Translations under genes and position numbers: made by a program | Notes under the pieces: generated by a model | Seen by the model: only the letters and a program-made list of their open reading frames with translations | What the model was told of the DNA's origin: nothing | The model's database searches: none | Origin: Clostridia bacterium | Lineage (GTDB): Bacteria > Bacillota > Clostridia > Christensenellales > UBA1242 | NCBI GenBank assembly: GCA_017507215.1 | Contig: JAFWBI010000005.1 | Location: 1-64,000 of the forward strand | DNA: 64,000 nucleotides | Reading direction: 5' to 3' | Shown: one piece after another, positions 47,820 through 55,725 of the stretch | Numbering within the stretch: position 1 is the first letter of the stretch | Layout: every line of letters starts with the position of its first letter

Positions 47820-48623
47820 ATGGCAGTTGTATCAATGAAACAACTTCTCGAGGCAGGTGTTCATTTTGGTCACCCAACAAGAAAATGGTGTCCAAAAATG
47901 AAAAAATACATTTTCACCGCAAGAAATGATATTTATATCCTTGACCTTGAAAAAACAGTTACTTTGATTGATGAAGCTTACGCTTTCGTTAAATCAACAG
48001 TTGAAGCTGGCGGAAACATCTTGTTCGTAGGAACAAAAAAACAAGCTAAAGATGCAGTTATCGAAGAAGCTCAAAGAGCAGGTATGTTCTACATGGGCAA
48101 TCGTTGGCTTGGTGGTACTCTTACAAACTTCAAAACAATTAGAAGCAGAGTAGACAGACTTTCAAAATTAAATCAAATGGAAACAACAGGTGAATTCGAC
48201 CTTCTTCCAAAGAAAGAAGTTCTCGAACTCAAAGCAGAAAGACAAAAACTCGAAGATAACCTTGGTGGTATCAAAGAAATGAGAAGTCTTCCAGCAGCAT
48301 TATTTGTTGTTGACCCAGGAAAAGAATACATCGCAGTTCGCGAAGCTAAGAGCCTTGGAATTCCAATCGTAGCTTTAGTTGACACAAACTGTGACCCAGA
48401 TGACGTTGATTACGTTATCCCAGGAAACGACGACGCTATTCGTGCAGTTAAACTTATTGCAGGTGCTATGGCTGATGCTTGCATCGAAGCAAGAGAAGGT
48501 GCTGAAGGCCTTGCAAAAATCAAAGCTGCTGAAGCAGAAGCAGAAGCTCAAGCAAACCCAGCTCAAGAAGAAGTTAAAGCAGAAGAAGCTCAAGTTGAAG
48601 AAACAACAGAAGTTCAAGAATAA
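47820..48623 (+). CDS. rpsB: Ribosomal protein S2
   Basis: A 267-residue 30S protein. '[22 protein letters not shown]', '[18 protein letters not shown]' and '[16 protein letters not shown]' (quoted in parts) are S2 signatures. An Ala/Glu-rich C-terminal tail of about 35 residues ('[20 protein letters not shown]') extends past the usual end. It starts the rpsB-tsf operon, and tsf follows after 38 bases. Confidence 0.97.
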   Translation: MAVVSMKQLLEAGVHFGHPTRKWCPKMKKYIFTARNDIYILDLEKTVTLIDEAYAFVKSTVEAGGNILFVGTKKQAKDAVIEEAQRAGMFYMGNRWLGGTLTNFKTIRSRVDRLSKLNQMETTGEFDLLPKKEVLELKAERQKLEDNLGGIKEMRSLPAALFVVDPGKEYIAVREAKSLGIPIVALVDTNCDPDDVDYVIPGNDDAIRAVKLIAGAMADACIEAREGAEGLAKIKAAEAEAEAQANPAQEEVKAEEAQVEETTEVQE

Positions 48624-48661
48624 TTAATAATTTAGATTTTAAATTTAAGGAGAATAAAATT

Positions 48662-49309
48662 ATGTCATTATCAGAAGATATCAAAACACTTCGTGAACAA
48701 ACAGGTGCAGGTATGCTTGATTGCAAAAAAGCACTCGAACAAAATGATGGAAATATGGACAAGGCAGCTGACTGGCTCCGTGAACAAGGAATTGCAAAGG
48801 CAGCTAAAAAGCAATCTAGAATTGCTGCTGAAGGTTCAGTATTCTTATACAACCACATGAATGGTAAAATCGGCGTTATGCTTGAACTTAACTGTGAATC
48901 AGATTTCGTTGCTAAAAACGAAGATTTCCAAGCTCTTGGACACGACATCTGCTTACATATCGCAGCTAATGCTCCAAAATATGTAAGAAGAGAAGAAGTT
49001 GAAGCTAGTGACCTTGAAAAAGAAAGAGAAATCTTAAGAGCACAAGTTATCAACGAAGGCAAGCCAGAAGCTATGGCTGACAAGATTGTTGACGGCAAGA
49101 TTAACAAATTTTATAAAGATGTTTGCTTGCTTGAACAACCATTTGTTAAAAACCCAGACATCACTGTTGAACAACTCATCAACGATTCAATCTTAAAGAT
49201 TGGTGAAAAAATCACTGTTAGAAGATTTGCTAGATTTGTTATGGGTGAAGGTCTTGAAAAGAAGAACGAAAACTTCGCTGAAGAAATCGACAAACAAATG
49301 AAAGCTTAA
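48662..49309 (+). CDS. tsf: Elongation factor Ts
   Basis: The nucleotide-exchange factor for EF-Tu. 'DIKTLREQTGAGMLDCKKAL' is the N-terminal signature (T-G-A-G-M-x-D-C-K), followed by the core 'GVMLELNCESDFVAKNEDFQ'. At 215 residues it is the short form with a reduced core domain, compared with about 290 in Bacillus, as seen in several Clostridia. The site is AAGGAG. In most bacteria pyrH follows; here a terminator follows and pyrH is missing. Confidence 0.96.
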   Translation: MSLSEDIKTLREQTGAGMLDCKKALEQNDGNMDKAADWLREQGIAKAAKKQSRIAAEGSVFLYNHMNGKIGVMLELNCESDFVAKNEDFQALGHDICLHIAANAPKYVRREEVEASDLEKEREILRAQVINEGKPEAMADKIVDGKINKFYKDVCLLEQPFVKNPDITVEQLINDSILKIGEKITVRRFARFVMGEGLEKKNENFAEEIDKQMKA

Positions 49310-49320
49310 TTTGAATTATT

Positions 49321-49347
49321 AAAACACAGGTTCGCCTGTGTTTTTTT
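49321..49347 (+). terminator. Rho-independent terminator of rpsB-tsf
   Basis: A 10-bp stem AAAACACAGG/CCTGTGTTTT closed by a TTCG tetraloop and followed by T residues. Confidence 0.93.
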
Positions 49348-49368
49348 ATTCAAAAAATTTGGCGTCTA

Positions 49369-49397
49369 TTGACATTGTTTTTAGTGTAAATTATAAT
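49369..49397 (+). promoter_or_regulatory. Distal consensus promoter upstream of frr
   Basis: TTGACA (49369-49374), a 17-base spacer and TATAAT (49392-49397), a perfect consensus. It starts a leader of about 175 bases with a small GTTC/GAAC dyad around 49435-49449 and no reading frame of note. This is the place where pyrH lies in related genomes. Confidence 0.82.
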
Positions 49398-49519
49398 AAC
49401 AAGGCAATATTTTGCGTAAATTTAAGATAAAAGGTTCAATTTTAGAACGAAAAAAATGTCGTTACAATATTTTATAATAATGAAAAATTGTTAAAATATG
49501 GCATTTAAGTTCTTTTTGA

Positions 49520-49548
49520 TTGATAATCATAAAAAAATTTAGTATTAT
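49520..49548 (+). promoter_or_regulatory. Proximal promoter of frr
   Basis: TTGATA (49520-49525), a 17-base spacer and TATTAT (49543-49548), 30 bases before the frr start. Confidence 0.65.
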
Positions 49549-49578
49549 ATTGTTGAGACAAAAGGAGATAATTTAAAT

Positions 49579-50154
49579 ATGATTACAAATAATGAAAACG
49601 TAGATTTAGTTTTTGAAACCTACAAAGAAGAACTTGAAAAAGCAATTAAACACTATGAAGGAGAACTTGCAGCTGTTCGTGCAGGACGTGCAAATCCACA
49701 TATTTTAGATAAAATTTTGGTTGACTATTATGGCACACCAACACCAATTCAGCATATGGCAAACGTTTCAGTTCCTGAAGCTAGACAAATTATGATTTCA
49801 CCTTGGGACGTTTCAAATGTGAAAAACATTGTTAAAGCAATCATGGCTTCTGACCTTGGAATCACTCCAACTGACGACGGAAGAATCATCAGACTTAATT
49901 TTCCAATGCTCACAGAAGAAAGAAGACGTGAACTTGTTAAAAACACAAGAAAATTAGTTGAAGACACAAAAGTTGTTTGCAGAAATGCTCGTCGTGACGC
50001 TATGGACGAACTTAAAAAACTTAAGAATGATTCAGAAATCACAGAAGATGAAAAAGCTACCTATGACAAAGAAGTTCAAAAAATGCTTGACGAATCATGC
50101 GTTAAAATTGACAAAATGATGGAAGAAAAAGAAAAGGAAATCATGCAGGTTTAA
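49579..50154 (+). CDS. frr: Ribosome recycling factor
   Basis: Splits post-termination ribosomes together with EF-G. The 191 residues are slightly longer than the usual 185 because of a short N-terminal extension. 'LAAVRAGRANPHILDKILVDYYG' (in outline V-R-A-G-R-A-N-P), 'YYGTPTPIQHMANVSVPEAR', 'ITPTDDGRIIRLNFPMLTEERR' in parts, and 'ARRDAMDELKKLKND' are conserved RRF motifs. The site is AAGGAG. It heads the frr-uppS-cdsA-rseP unit. Confidence 0.97.
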   Translation: MITNNENVDLVFETYKEELEKAIKHYEGELAAVRAGRANPHILDKILVDYYGTPTPIQHMANVSVPEARQIMISPWDVSNVKNIVKAIMASDLGITPTDDGRIIRLNFPMLTEERRRELVKNTRKLVEDTKVVCRNARRDAMDELKKLKNDSEITEDEKATYDKEVQKMLDESCVKIDKMMEEKEKEIMQV

Positions 50155-50155
50155 T

Positions 50156-50362
50156 ATGTTTGATTTTAACAGCCTTATTGGGCTTGAACTTGAAAAAGCA
50201 AAAGAAAAATTGAATCAAGCAGGATTTAGCAAAATTGAAGTGGTTTGCAATTTTGAACACAATGAAAAGTGTGACTCTATTCTCGTTTGTGCAGCAAGGC
50301 TTGGTGATGACGAAGCCGTTACACTTGTTTGTGGTGAATTCTTGATTAATTTAAAGGGGTAA
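50156..50362 (+). CDS. Small PASTA-like protein of unknown function
   Basis: A 68-residue protein wedged between frr and uppS with a 1-base gap before it and 3 bases after it, so it is certainly translated within the operon context. 'LIGLELEKAKEKLNQAGFSKIEVV' (outline: G-L-x-L-x-x-A-x-x-x-L-x-x-A-G-F) resembles a single PASTA or I78-inhibitor-like unit, and three cysteines occur in 'VVCNFEHNEKCDSILVCAAR' plus one in 'LVCGEF'. It has no signal peptide. I cannot assign a role. Confidence 0.7.
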   Translation: MFDFNSLIGLELEKAKEKLNQAGFSKIEVVCNFEHNEKCDSILVCAARLGDDEAVTLVCGEFLINLKG

Positions 50363-50365
50363 AAC

Positions 50366-51085
50366 ATGTTTTTTAAAAGAAAAAAACAGTTAGTTTATGA
50401 TAAAGAAACTTTGCCAAAACACATCGCTTTTATTTGTGATGGAAACAGAAGATGGGCAAGGTCAAGAGCTCTTCCAACACTTCTTGGACACAAAGAAGGT
50501 GTTGAAGCAATTAAAAGAGTTATCAGACGTTCAGCTGAAATTGGTTTGGAGAATTTGACATTCTTCTGTTTTTCTACTGAAAATTTTGATAGAAGCAAAG
50601 AAGAAATTGATTATTTGTTTGACCTTTTCAGGGGCATCAAAGAGCTTACAGGCAACTTTGTGAAATATGGCTATAAATTCCACCATTGTGGAGATAGGTC
50701 ATTGCTTCCAAAAGATATGCTTAAAATCATTGATGATGCTGAAAAAGAAACAGCCGATGGAAAAACCGGAACTGTTAATATTGCCATGGCTTATGGTGGA
50801 AGAAACGATATCGTTAATGCCACAAAACGAATTTTGAAAGAAAAAGTTAAAGCTGAAGATATCACTGAAGAAAGCTTTAAAAATTATTTAACAACTGGTG
50901 AAATGCCAGATGTTGACCTTTTGGTTAGAACCAGTGGTGAAAGAAGAATTAGTGGTTTCATGCTTTACAACATGGCGTATGCTGAACTTTATTTTGTGAA
51001 GAAACATTGGCCATCTTTCAAAGATGCCGACGTTGATGACTGCATCAGAGAATTTAACAGCAGACACAGAAGATTTGGTAAGTAG
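50366..51085 (+). CDS. uppS: Undecaprenyl diphosphate synthase
   Basis: A cis-prenyltransferase making the lipid carrier of peptidoglycan precursors. It has 239 residues. The catalytic Asp lies in 'HIAFICDGNRRWARSRALP' (about 20-38), followed by 'GHKEGVEAIKRVIRRSAEIG', 'LTFFCFSTENFDRSKEEID' and the C-terminal 'LLVRTSGERRISGFMLYNMA' with 'YAELYFVKKHWP'. The ribosome site is AAAGGGG. cdsA follows by 11 bases. Confidence 0.96.
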   Translation: MFFKRKKQLVYDKETLPKHIAFICDGNRRWARSRALPTLLGHKEGVEAIKRVIRRSAEIGLENLTFFCFSTENFDRSKEEIDYLFDLFRGIKELTGNFVKYGYKFHHCGDRSLLPKDMLKIIDDAEKETADGKTGTVNIAMAYGGRNDIVNATKRILKEKVKAEDITEESFKNYLTTGEMPDVDLLVRTSGERRISGFMLYNMAYAELYFVKKHWPSFKDADVDDCIREFNSRHRRFGK

Positions 51086-51096
51086 GAGATTAGATT

Positions 51097-51999
51097 ATGC
51101 TAAAGAGAACGATAACTGGTGGTGTGATTTTGTTGATGACATTCTTGTTTGTAATGCTCAAACAAATCTCTCCAATATTTTTTGACGCATACGTTTTGAT
51201 TATTATGTATGGTTCACTTTATGAAATGTTTAAAGTTCATCAACTTGCAAATAAGCAAGCAGACTTTATCACACTTTGTTTGGTGCCTGTTATTTCGTGT
51301 GCGATTATGAACTGGAGTGATAATTTCTATAAATCACTCATATTTGTTGCGCTTCTTGCAATCGCTGTTTTGGTGGTTGTTTTGCTTGAAGAAATTTTTG
51401 AATTTGCAAATGATAGAAGATACGGCACAACAGAAAAGAATGTTAGTGTTTTGAATCAAAGGCTTTTCAATAAAACAAAAAATACTATGATGGTGTTTGC
51501 TTATCCACTTTTGCCACTTTTGTTTTTAATGGCACTCAACCACATGATTTATGACCTTGCTTATGTTGGAATCATCACAGCATTTGCAGTTTCAATGCTC
51601 ACTGACACCTGCGCATATTTTGTTGGAAGACTTTTTGGAAAGAGAAAATTTATTCCTGAAGTTTCACCAAACAAAACAGTTGCTGGAATGGTTGGTGGTT
51701 TTGTTGGTGGCATTATTGGTGCAATCGCTTGCTTCTTTTTATTCTATCACACAAGCACATTTGCAATCGAAACTTTTGCAAATAAGGGCACTTTGATTTC
51801 GCTCTTTATTATAATTGGCGTGATTGGTTCACTCATCAATCAACTTGGTGATTTGGTTGCATCTGCATATAAAAGAAAAAATAATATTAAAGATTTCTCA
51901 AACATATTCCCAGGACACGGCGGGTTTATGGATAGAGTTGATGGATTGATGTTTGTGGCATCATTTATCTATGTTTTATTTATTATTTTCTTAGTATAA
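51097..51999 (+). CDS. cdsA: Phosphatidate cytidylyltransferase
   Basis: An integral membrane enzyme making CDP-diacylglycerol from phosphatidic acid and CTP. The 300 residues form about eight transmembrane helices. The family signature is at the C-terminus, 'KDFSNIFPGHGGFMDRVDGL' (S-x-x-x-R/P-G-H-G-G-x-x-D-R-x-D). 'LTDTCAYFVGRLFGKRKFIP' with 'VSPNKTVAGMVGG' precedes it. A hydrophilic insertion 'NDRRYGTTEKNVSVLNQRLF' after helix three is longer than usual. dxr, the usual next gene, is missing and rseP follows. Confidence 0.96.
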   Translation: MLKRTITGGVILLMTFLFVMLKQISPIFFDAYVLIIMYGSLYEMFKVHQLANKQADFITLCLVPVISCAIMNWSDNFYKSLIFVALLAIAVLVVVLLEEIFEFANDRRYGTTEKNVSVLNQRLFNKTKNTMMVFAYPLLPLLFLMALNHMIYDLAYVGIITAFAVSMLTDTCAYFVGRLFGKRKFIPEVSPNKTVAGMVGGFVGGIIGAIACFFLFYHTSTFAIETFANKGTLISLFIIIGVIGSLINQLGDLVASAYKRKNNIKDFSNIFPGHGGFMDRVDGLMFVASFIYVLFIIFLV

Positions 52000-52037
52000 T
52001 TCTGTTAAAGATACATAAAATTTATTAAGGAGAAAAT

Positions 52038-53387
52038 ATGACCATTTTATATATTTTGCTTGCGCTCGTTGTTTTGCTTGTCATGATTACTGTTCATGAA
52101 TTTGGACACTATTGCGCCGGCAAAGTTTTGGGCTTTAAGATTAACGAATTTGCTATTGGTTTTGGTCCTACTCTTTTCAAGCGCAAGAAAAAAGATGGTG
52201 AACAATTTTCAATTCGTGCACTTCCACTTGGTGGTTTTTGTGCATTTGAAGGCGAAGATGAAGACGGAAAAGACAATTCTGAAGCATTCAACAACAAACC
52301 AGCTTGGAAAAGGGTTATAGTTCTTCTTGCTGGCGTTTCATTTAACTTTTTATTCGGAATTTTAACTTCTGTGATATATTTGCTTGTTGCAGGTTTTTCT
52401 GTTCCGAAGGTCACAAACATTGTTTCACAGCAGGGTGTTACAACTTATGGTTTTAAAGAAAACGACACCATTTTGGCTGTTAACGGAAAAAATGTTGAAG
52501 CTTATAGAAGCTTTACACAAATGACAGCAAAATATGATGAAAACGAAGAGTTTGTTGTGACTGTTAATCGTGACGGCGAAGTTATTGATATAAAAACCAA
52601 AAAACAAAAATTTCCAGCATTCTATTTCATTAATAATGATGAAAGTTTGCAAAAAGTTTTATTTAAACTTGATGGCGACAAATATGTTTCTTTAACTGAT
52701 GCCGAAATAGAAGAGCTTAACAAAACAATGATAAGTGCTTCAACTGAAAGTGAAACAACAAAAGAAACAAAGGGAACTGGTCTTGCTGTTAAGTCATTTT
52801 TTGAAAATTATTACTATAAAGATGGAAATGACTACAAACAATTAAACACCAACGAAGTTTTTGACTTGTTGATTAAAGGCGATGCAGAAAAAGAAATTTA
52901 TCCTGTTATAAGCTATGCGACAGAAGGCGTAAGTTTGGGATTCATTCAAACAGCTGTTGAACAAGACTATTCATTTTTTGAAAGTGTGGGCAAGGCTTGG
53001 CCTTTCAGCTTTTATCTCTGTGATATGATTATTGATTCGCTTGTTGGATTATTCACAGGTGCAGTTGATGTTTCTGAAGCTGGTGGAACAATCACAGCGA
53101 TTTCACAAGTTGCTGAAATCAGCTCGTGGGGAATCACTCCATTCTTGCTTTTGCTTCCACTTCTTGCGATGAACCTTGCAGTGTTCAATGTGCTTCCAAT
53201 TCCTGCACTTGATGGTGCAAGAGTTGTGTTTGTGCTTATTGAGTTAATCTTTAGAAAACCAGTCAACAGAAAAGTTGAAGCATGGATTCACACAATTGGA
53301 TTGTTTGCACTTTTAGCGCTAGTCGTCTTTTTGGATATCAATCACTTTGTTTCGGCATTTCGACTGTTGCAATCTTTCAGACTTTAG
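52038..53387 (+). CDS. rseP: Site-2 protease RseP/RasP
   Basis: A membrane-embedded zinc protease that cleaves anti-sigma factors and signal-peptide remnants. The 449 residues are longer than the usual 370-420. The zinc motif H-E-x-x-H is 'MITVHEFGHYCAG' near residues 19-31, and the third-ligand region 'NVLPIPALDGARVVFVLIE' is near 393-411 (relatives have D-G-G-R). A PDZ domain spans about 130-200 ('GFKENDTILAVNGKNVEAY'). Between PDZ and the last helices an insertion of about 90 residues (about 210-300, 'SASTESETTKETKGTG') lacks recognisable domains. The next gene's promoter lies in its final codons. Confidence 0.94.
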   Translation: MTILYILLALVVLLVMITVHEFGHYCAGKVLGFKINEFAIGFGPTLFKRKKKDGEQFSIRALPLGGFCAFEGEDEDGKDNSEAFNNKPAWKRVIVLLAGVSFNFLFGILTSVIYLLVAGFSVPKVTNIVSQQGVTTYGFKENDTILAVNGKNVEAYRSFTQMTAKYDENEEFVVTVNRDGEVIDIKTKKQKFPAFYFINNDESLQKVLFKLDGDKYVSLTDAEIEELNKTMISASTESETTKETKGTGLAVKSFFENYYYKDGNDYKQLNTNEVFDLLIKGDAEKEIYPVISYATEGVSLGFIQTAVEQDYSFFESVGKAWPFSFYLCDMIIDSLVGLFTGAVDVSEAGGTITAISQVAEISSWGITPFLLLLPLLAMNLAVFNVLPIPALDGARVVFVLIELIFRKPVNRKVEAWIHTIGLFALLALVVFLDINHFVSAFRLLQSFRL

Positions 53388-53395
53388 TGTATAAT
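53367..53395 (+). promoter_or_regulatory. Promoter of the PolC-remnant gene, inside rseP; predicted leaderless
   Basis: TTGCAA (53367-53372), a 17-base spacer and TATAAT (53390-53395) end 6 bases before the ATG at 53402. The predicted transcript therefore starts at the start codon, and no Shine-Dalgarno site is present. Confidence 0.65.
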
Positions 53396-53401
53396 GGGTT
53401 T

Positions 53402-55096
53402 ATGGAATTAGAACCTTTTATTGTAAGTCTTAATGAAAAGACAAATAATGAATATAAGTTTTTATTAAAATCTGCAGTACTTGACCGTAGTGCAGATTTT
53501 TGCGTGATTGAAATATTATATAAAGATGGCATAATGCTTGATAAGGCAAAAAAAGATGAAATCACAAAAATTGCTGAAAACATTCTTCCAAAATCATTCA
53601 AATATGAATTTAATTTCATAAAGAACTTTATTAGTGAAGAAAGAATTTTTGAAGATGTTTCAGAATTTTTGAATCACAATTTTGCATCTGTTTCATATAT
53701 CATCGAAAGCGTTAAATCTGAAGGAAACAAGTTTGATATTGTGCTTAAAATTGATGAATCTTCAATGGAACACATCAAGCAAAAAAACTTGAAAGAACTT
53801 ATTGAAAAACACTTGAAGTCGCTTTATGAAGACTATGAATATAAGTGCGTATATTCTGGGGATAAAGTTTATTCCATTGATGAAGTTGAGTTATTAAAAC
53901 AAAACTATGAAGAAGATGAAGTCGACTTGTTTTCAGGAAGAAAAATTGAAGTTTCAGAAGTTATTGCGCTTGTGGGTGAAGAGCTTGAAACTTTTGCAAG
54001 CTATATCAAAGATTATAAATCGCCAAGTGAAGACATCACATTTTGTGGGAAAATTAGAGACATTAAACCGATAGTTATAAAAAGAAAATCAAAACCAAAA
54101 AATGAAGAAGCTGATGGTGTGGTTCAATCGCAAAATGGTGAAGAAGTGCAAAGTAATGAAAATATAACCAAAGAAATTCAAGAAGCAGCTGAAACTTTAG
54201 AAGAAATCAATGATGATGCTGAAAAAGAAATGACTGGTTATCAAAGAAAGCTTTATAAATTCACGCTTGAAGATTTCACTGGTGATGTTTCATGCGTATT
54301 CTTCTCAAATAAAGAAAACCAGTCAAAACTTGAAAAGCTTGAAGCTGGTTCAGAGATTATTGTTCGTGGCGCTTTAGAAGAAGATAAATATTCTGGTGGT
54401 GTGTCAATGCGCGTTAAGCAAATTGGTTATTGCAAACTTCCAGAAAAGTTTGAAGAATTCATTGTTTACAGAAAAGAAAAGCCATTCTATGAATTTGTTG
54501 AGCCTGAAAAAGTTGTTATGTATGCACAAGATGATTTGACAAGCTTTATGATTGAAGAAAAGGTGCCAAAACACCTTGAAGGAAAGACTTTTGTTTGTTA
54601 TGATTTTGAAACTACTGGGCTCCATTATGCACAGGGCGACAAGATTATTGAAATTGGTGCTGTTAAAATTGAAAACGGCAAAATCACTGAAAAGTTTATG
54701 ACATATGTTGACCCTGAAAAACCTATTCCTGCTGAGTCTTCAGCAATCAGTGGAATTGTTGATGATGATGTTAAAGGTGCTCCGATTGATAGTGAAGCAC
54801 TTCAAGATTTTTACAAATTCACACGTGGGGCAATCTTGACTGGATACAACATTTTAAACTTTGACAATGTGTTTCTTCGTGGACAAGGAAAAGATTGCAG
54901 ACTCAATTTTGATAACGAGTCTGAAGATGTTTATCATTATGCGCAAAAGTATGTTCATGGGGTTAAAAACTACAAGCTTGGAACAATTGCTGCAAAGCTT
55001 GGGGTTACTTTAGACAATGCACATAGGGCTGTTTATGATGCGATGGCGACAGCTGAAGTGTTTATTAAGCTCTGCAAACTTATGGAAAAGGCTTAA
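53402..55096 (+). CDS. PolC-derived OB-fold and exonuclease protein without polymerase
   Basis: A 564-residue protein at the polC position (after rseP, before rimP). Residues 1-210 look like the PolC N-terminal region. About 211-340 is an OB-fold ('ITFCGKIRDIKPIVI ... FTGDVSCVFFSN ... IVRGALEEDKYSG') split by an acidic linker. About 397-564 is a DEDDh 3'-5' exonuclease with Exo I 'YDFETTGL' (D401, E403), Exo II 'GYNILNFDNVFL' and Exo III 'NAHRAVYDAMATAE'. The PHP domain, palm, fingers and duplex-binding domains of the roughly 1440-residue PolC are missing, and no polymerase frame follows. It could be a proofreading or repair exonuclease supplied in trans. Confidence 0.85.
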   Translation: MELEPFIVSLNEKTNNEYKFLLKSAVLDRSADFCVIEILYKDGIMLDKAKKDEITKIAENILPKSFKYEFNFIKNFISEERIFEDVSEFLNHNFASVSYIIESVKSEGNKFDIVLKIDESSMEHIKQKNLKELIEKHLKSLYEDYEYKCVYSGDKVYSIDEVELLKQNYEEDEVDLFSGRKIEVSEVIALVGEELETFASYIKDYKSPSEDITFCGKIRDIKPIVIKRKSKPKNEEADGVVQSQNGEEVQSNENITKEIQEAAETLEEINDDAEKEMTGYQRKLYKFTLEDFTGDVSCVFFSNKENQSKLEKLEAGSEIIVRGALEEDKYSGGVSMRVKQIGYCKLPEKFEEFIVYRKEKPFYEFVEPEKVVMYAQDDLTSFMIEEKVPKHLEGKTFVCYDFETTGLHYAQGDKIIEIGAVKIENGKITEKFMTYVDPEKPIPAESSAISGIVDDDVKGAPIDSEALQDFYKFTRGAILTGYNILNFDNVFLRGQGKDCRLNFDNESEDVYHYAQKYVHGVKNYKLGTIAAKLGVTLDNAHRAVYDAMATAEVFIKLCKLMEKA

Positions 55097-55144
55097 AAAT
55101 CGGCAAAAACACCAAGTTTTAAGCAAAAAATATGCCAAAGGGAC

Positions 55145-55173
55145 TTGCAATTATTATAATTTAGTTATATAAT
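55145..55173 (+). promoter_or_regulatory. Promoter of the rimP-nusA-infB operon
   Basis: TTGCAA (55145-55150), a 17-base spacer and TATAAT (55168-55173) give a start near 55180 and a leader of about 70 bases. Confidence 0.78.
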
Positions 55174-55179
55174 AATCAT

Positions 55180-55250
55180 ATACGATAGCTTGATTTTTGG
55201 GAGTGGTGAAAACCACTCCTAAAATTTTGTAAAAAATTAGGAGAGTGAGT
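55180..55250 (+). promoter_or_regulatory. rimP leader with hairpin and anti-Shine-Dalgarno sequence
   Basis: GGAGTGG (55200-55206) and CCACTCC (55213-55219) form a perfect 7-bp hairpin. CTCCTAA (55216-55222), which shares its first bases with that arm, is perfectly complementary to TTAGGAG (55237-55243), the rimP ribosome site. The two pairings exclude each other, so the leader looks bistable: hairpin formed means ribosome site free; hairpin open means ribosome site masked. The effector is unknown. Confidence 0.6.
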
Positions 55251-55712
55251 ATGTCTAAAATATCAGAACAAATTGAAAAGTTTATCGAACCAATCGTGAC
55301 TAAACTTGGCTATGAAATTGTTGAAGTTGAGTTTGCAAAAAAGCACAATGGAGATAATTTGACAGTGTTCATTGACAAAAAAGAAGGCTACATTGATATT
55401 GTTGATTGTGAAACAGTGCATAATGCAATTGACGAGCCACTTGATGAGCTTGACCCAACTTGTGGAAAGCCTTACACGCTCAATGTTTCAAGCCCTGGCA
55501 TTGACAGACCAATTATTACTGATAAAGACTATAATCGCAATCTTGGTGAAGTGCTTGAAGTTAAACTTTTCCAAGCTATCCAAAAGAAAAAGATTTTCAT
55601 TGGAAAGCTTTTAAGTTTTGATGAAGAAAGCATTGAACTTGAACTTGAGAAAGAAACAATTAAGCTTGAGCGAAAAATGATTTCAAAAGCAACAAAATAT
55701 ATTGAGATTTAG
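55251..55712 (+). CDS. rimP: Ribosome maturation factor RimP
   Basis: A 153-residue factor for 30S assembly that binds S12. The ATG at 55251 sits 7 bases after AGGAG; a GTG at 55245 is inside the spacing. The family motifs are 'IVTKLGYEIVEVEFAKKHNG', 'LTVFIDKKEGYIDIVDCETV' and 'YTLNVSSPGIDRPI' (the S-S-P-G-x-x-R-P signature near 83-90). It opens the rimP-nusA-rnpM-ylxQ-infB-rbfA-nrnA-truB operon, the conserved core translation-transcription cluster. Confidence 0.95.
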   Translation: MSKISEQIEKFIEPIVTKLGYEIVEVEFAKKHNGDNLTVFIDKKEGYIDIVDCETVHNAIDEPLDELDPTCGKPYTLNVSSPGIDRPIITDKDYNRNLGEVLEVKLFQAIQKKKIFIGKLLSFDEESIELELEKETIKLERKMISKATKYIEI

Positions 55713-55725
55713 GAGAAAAAGAGTT

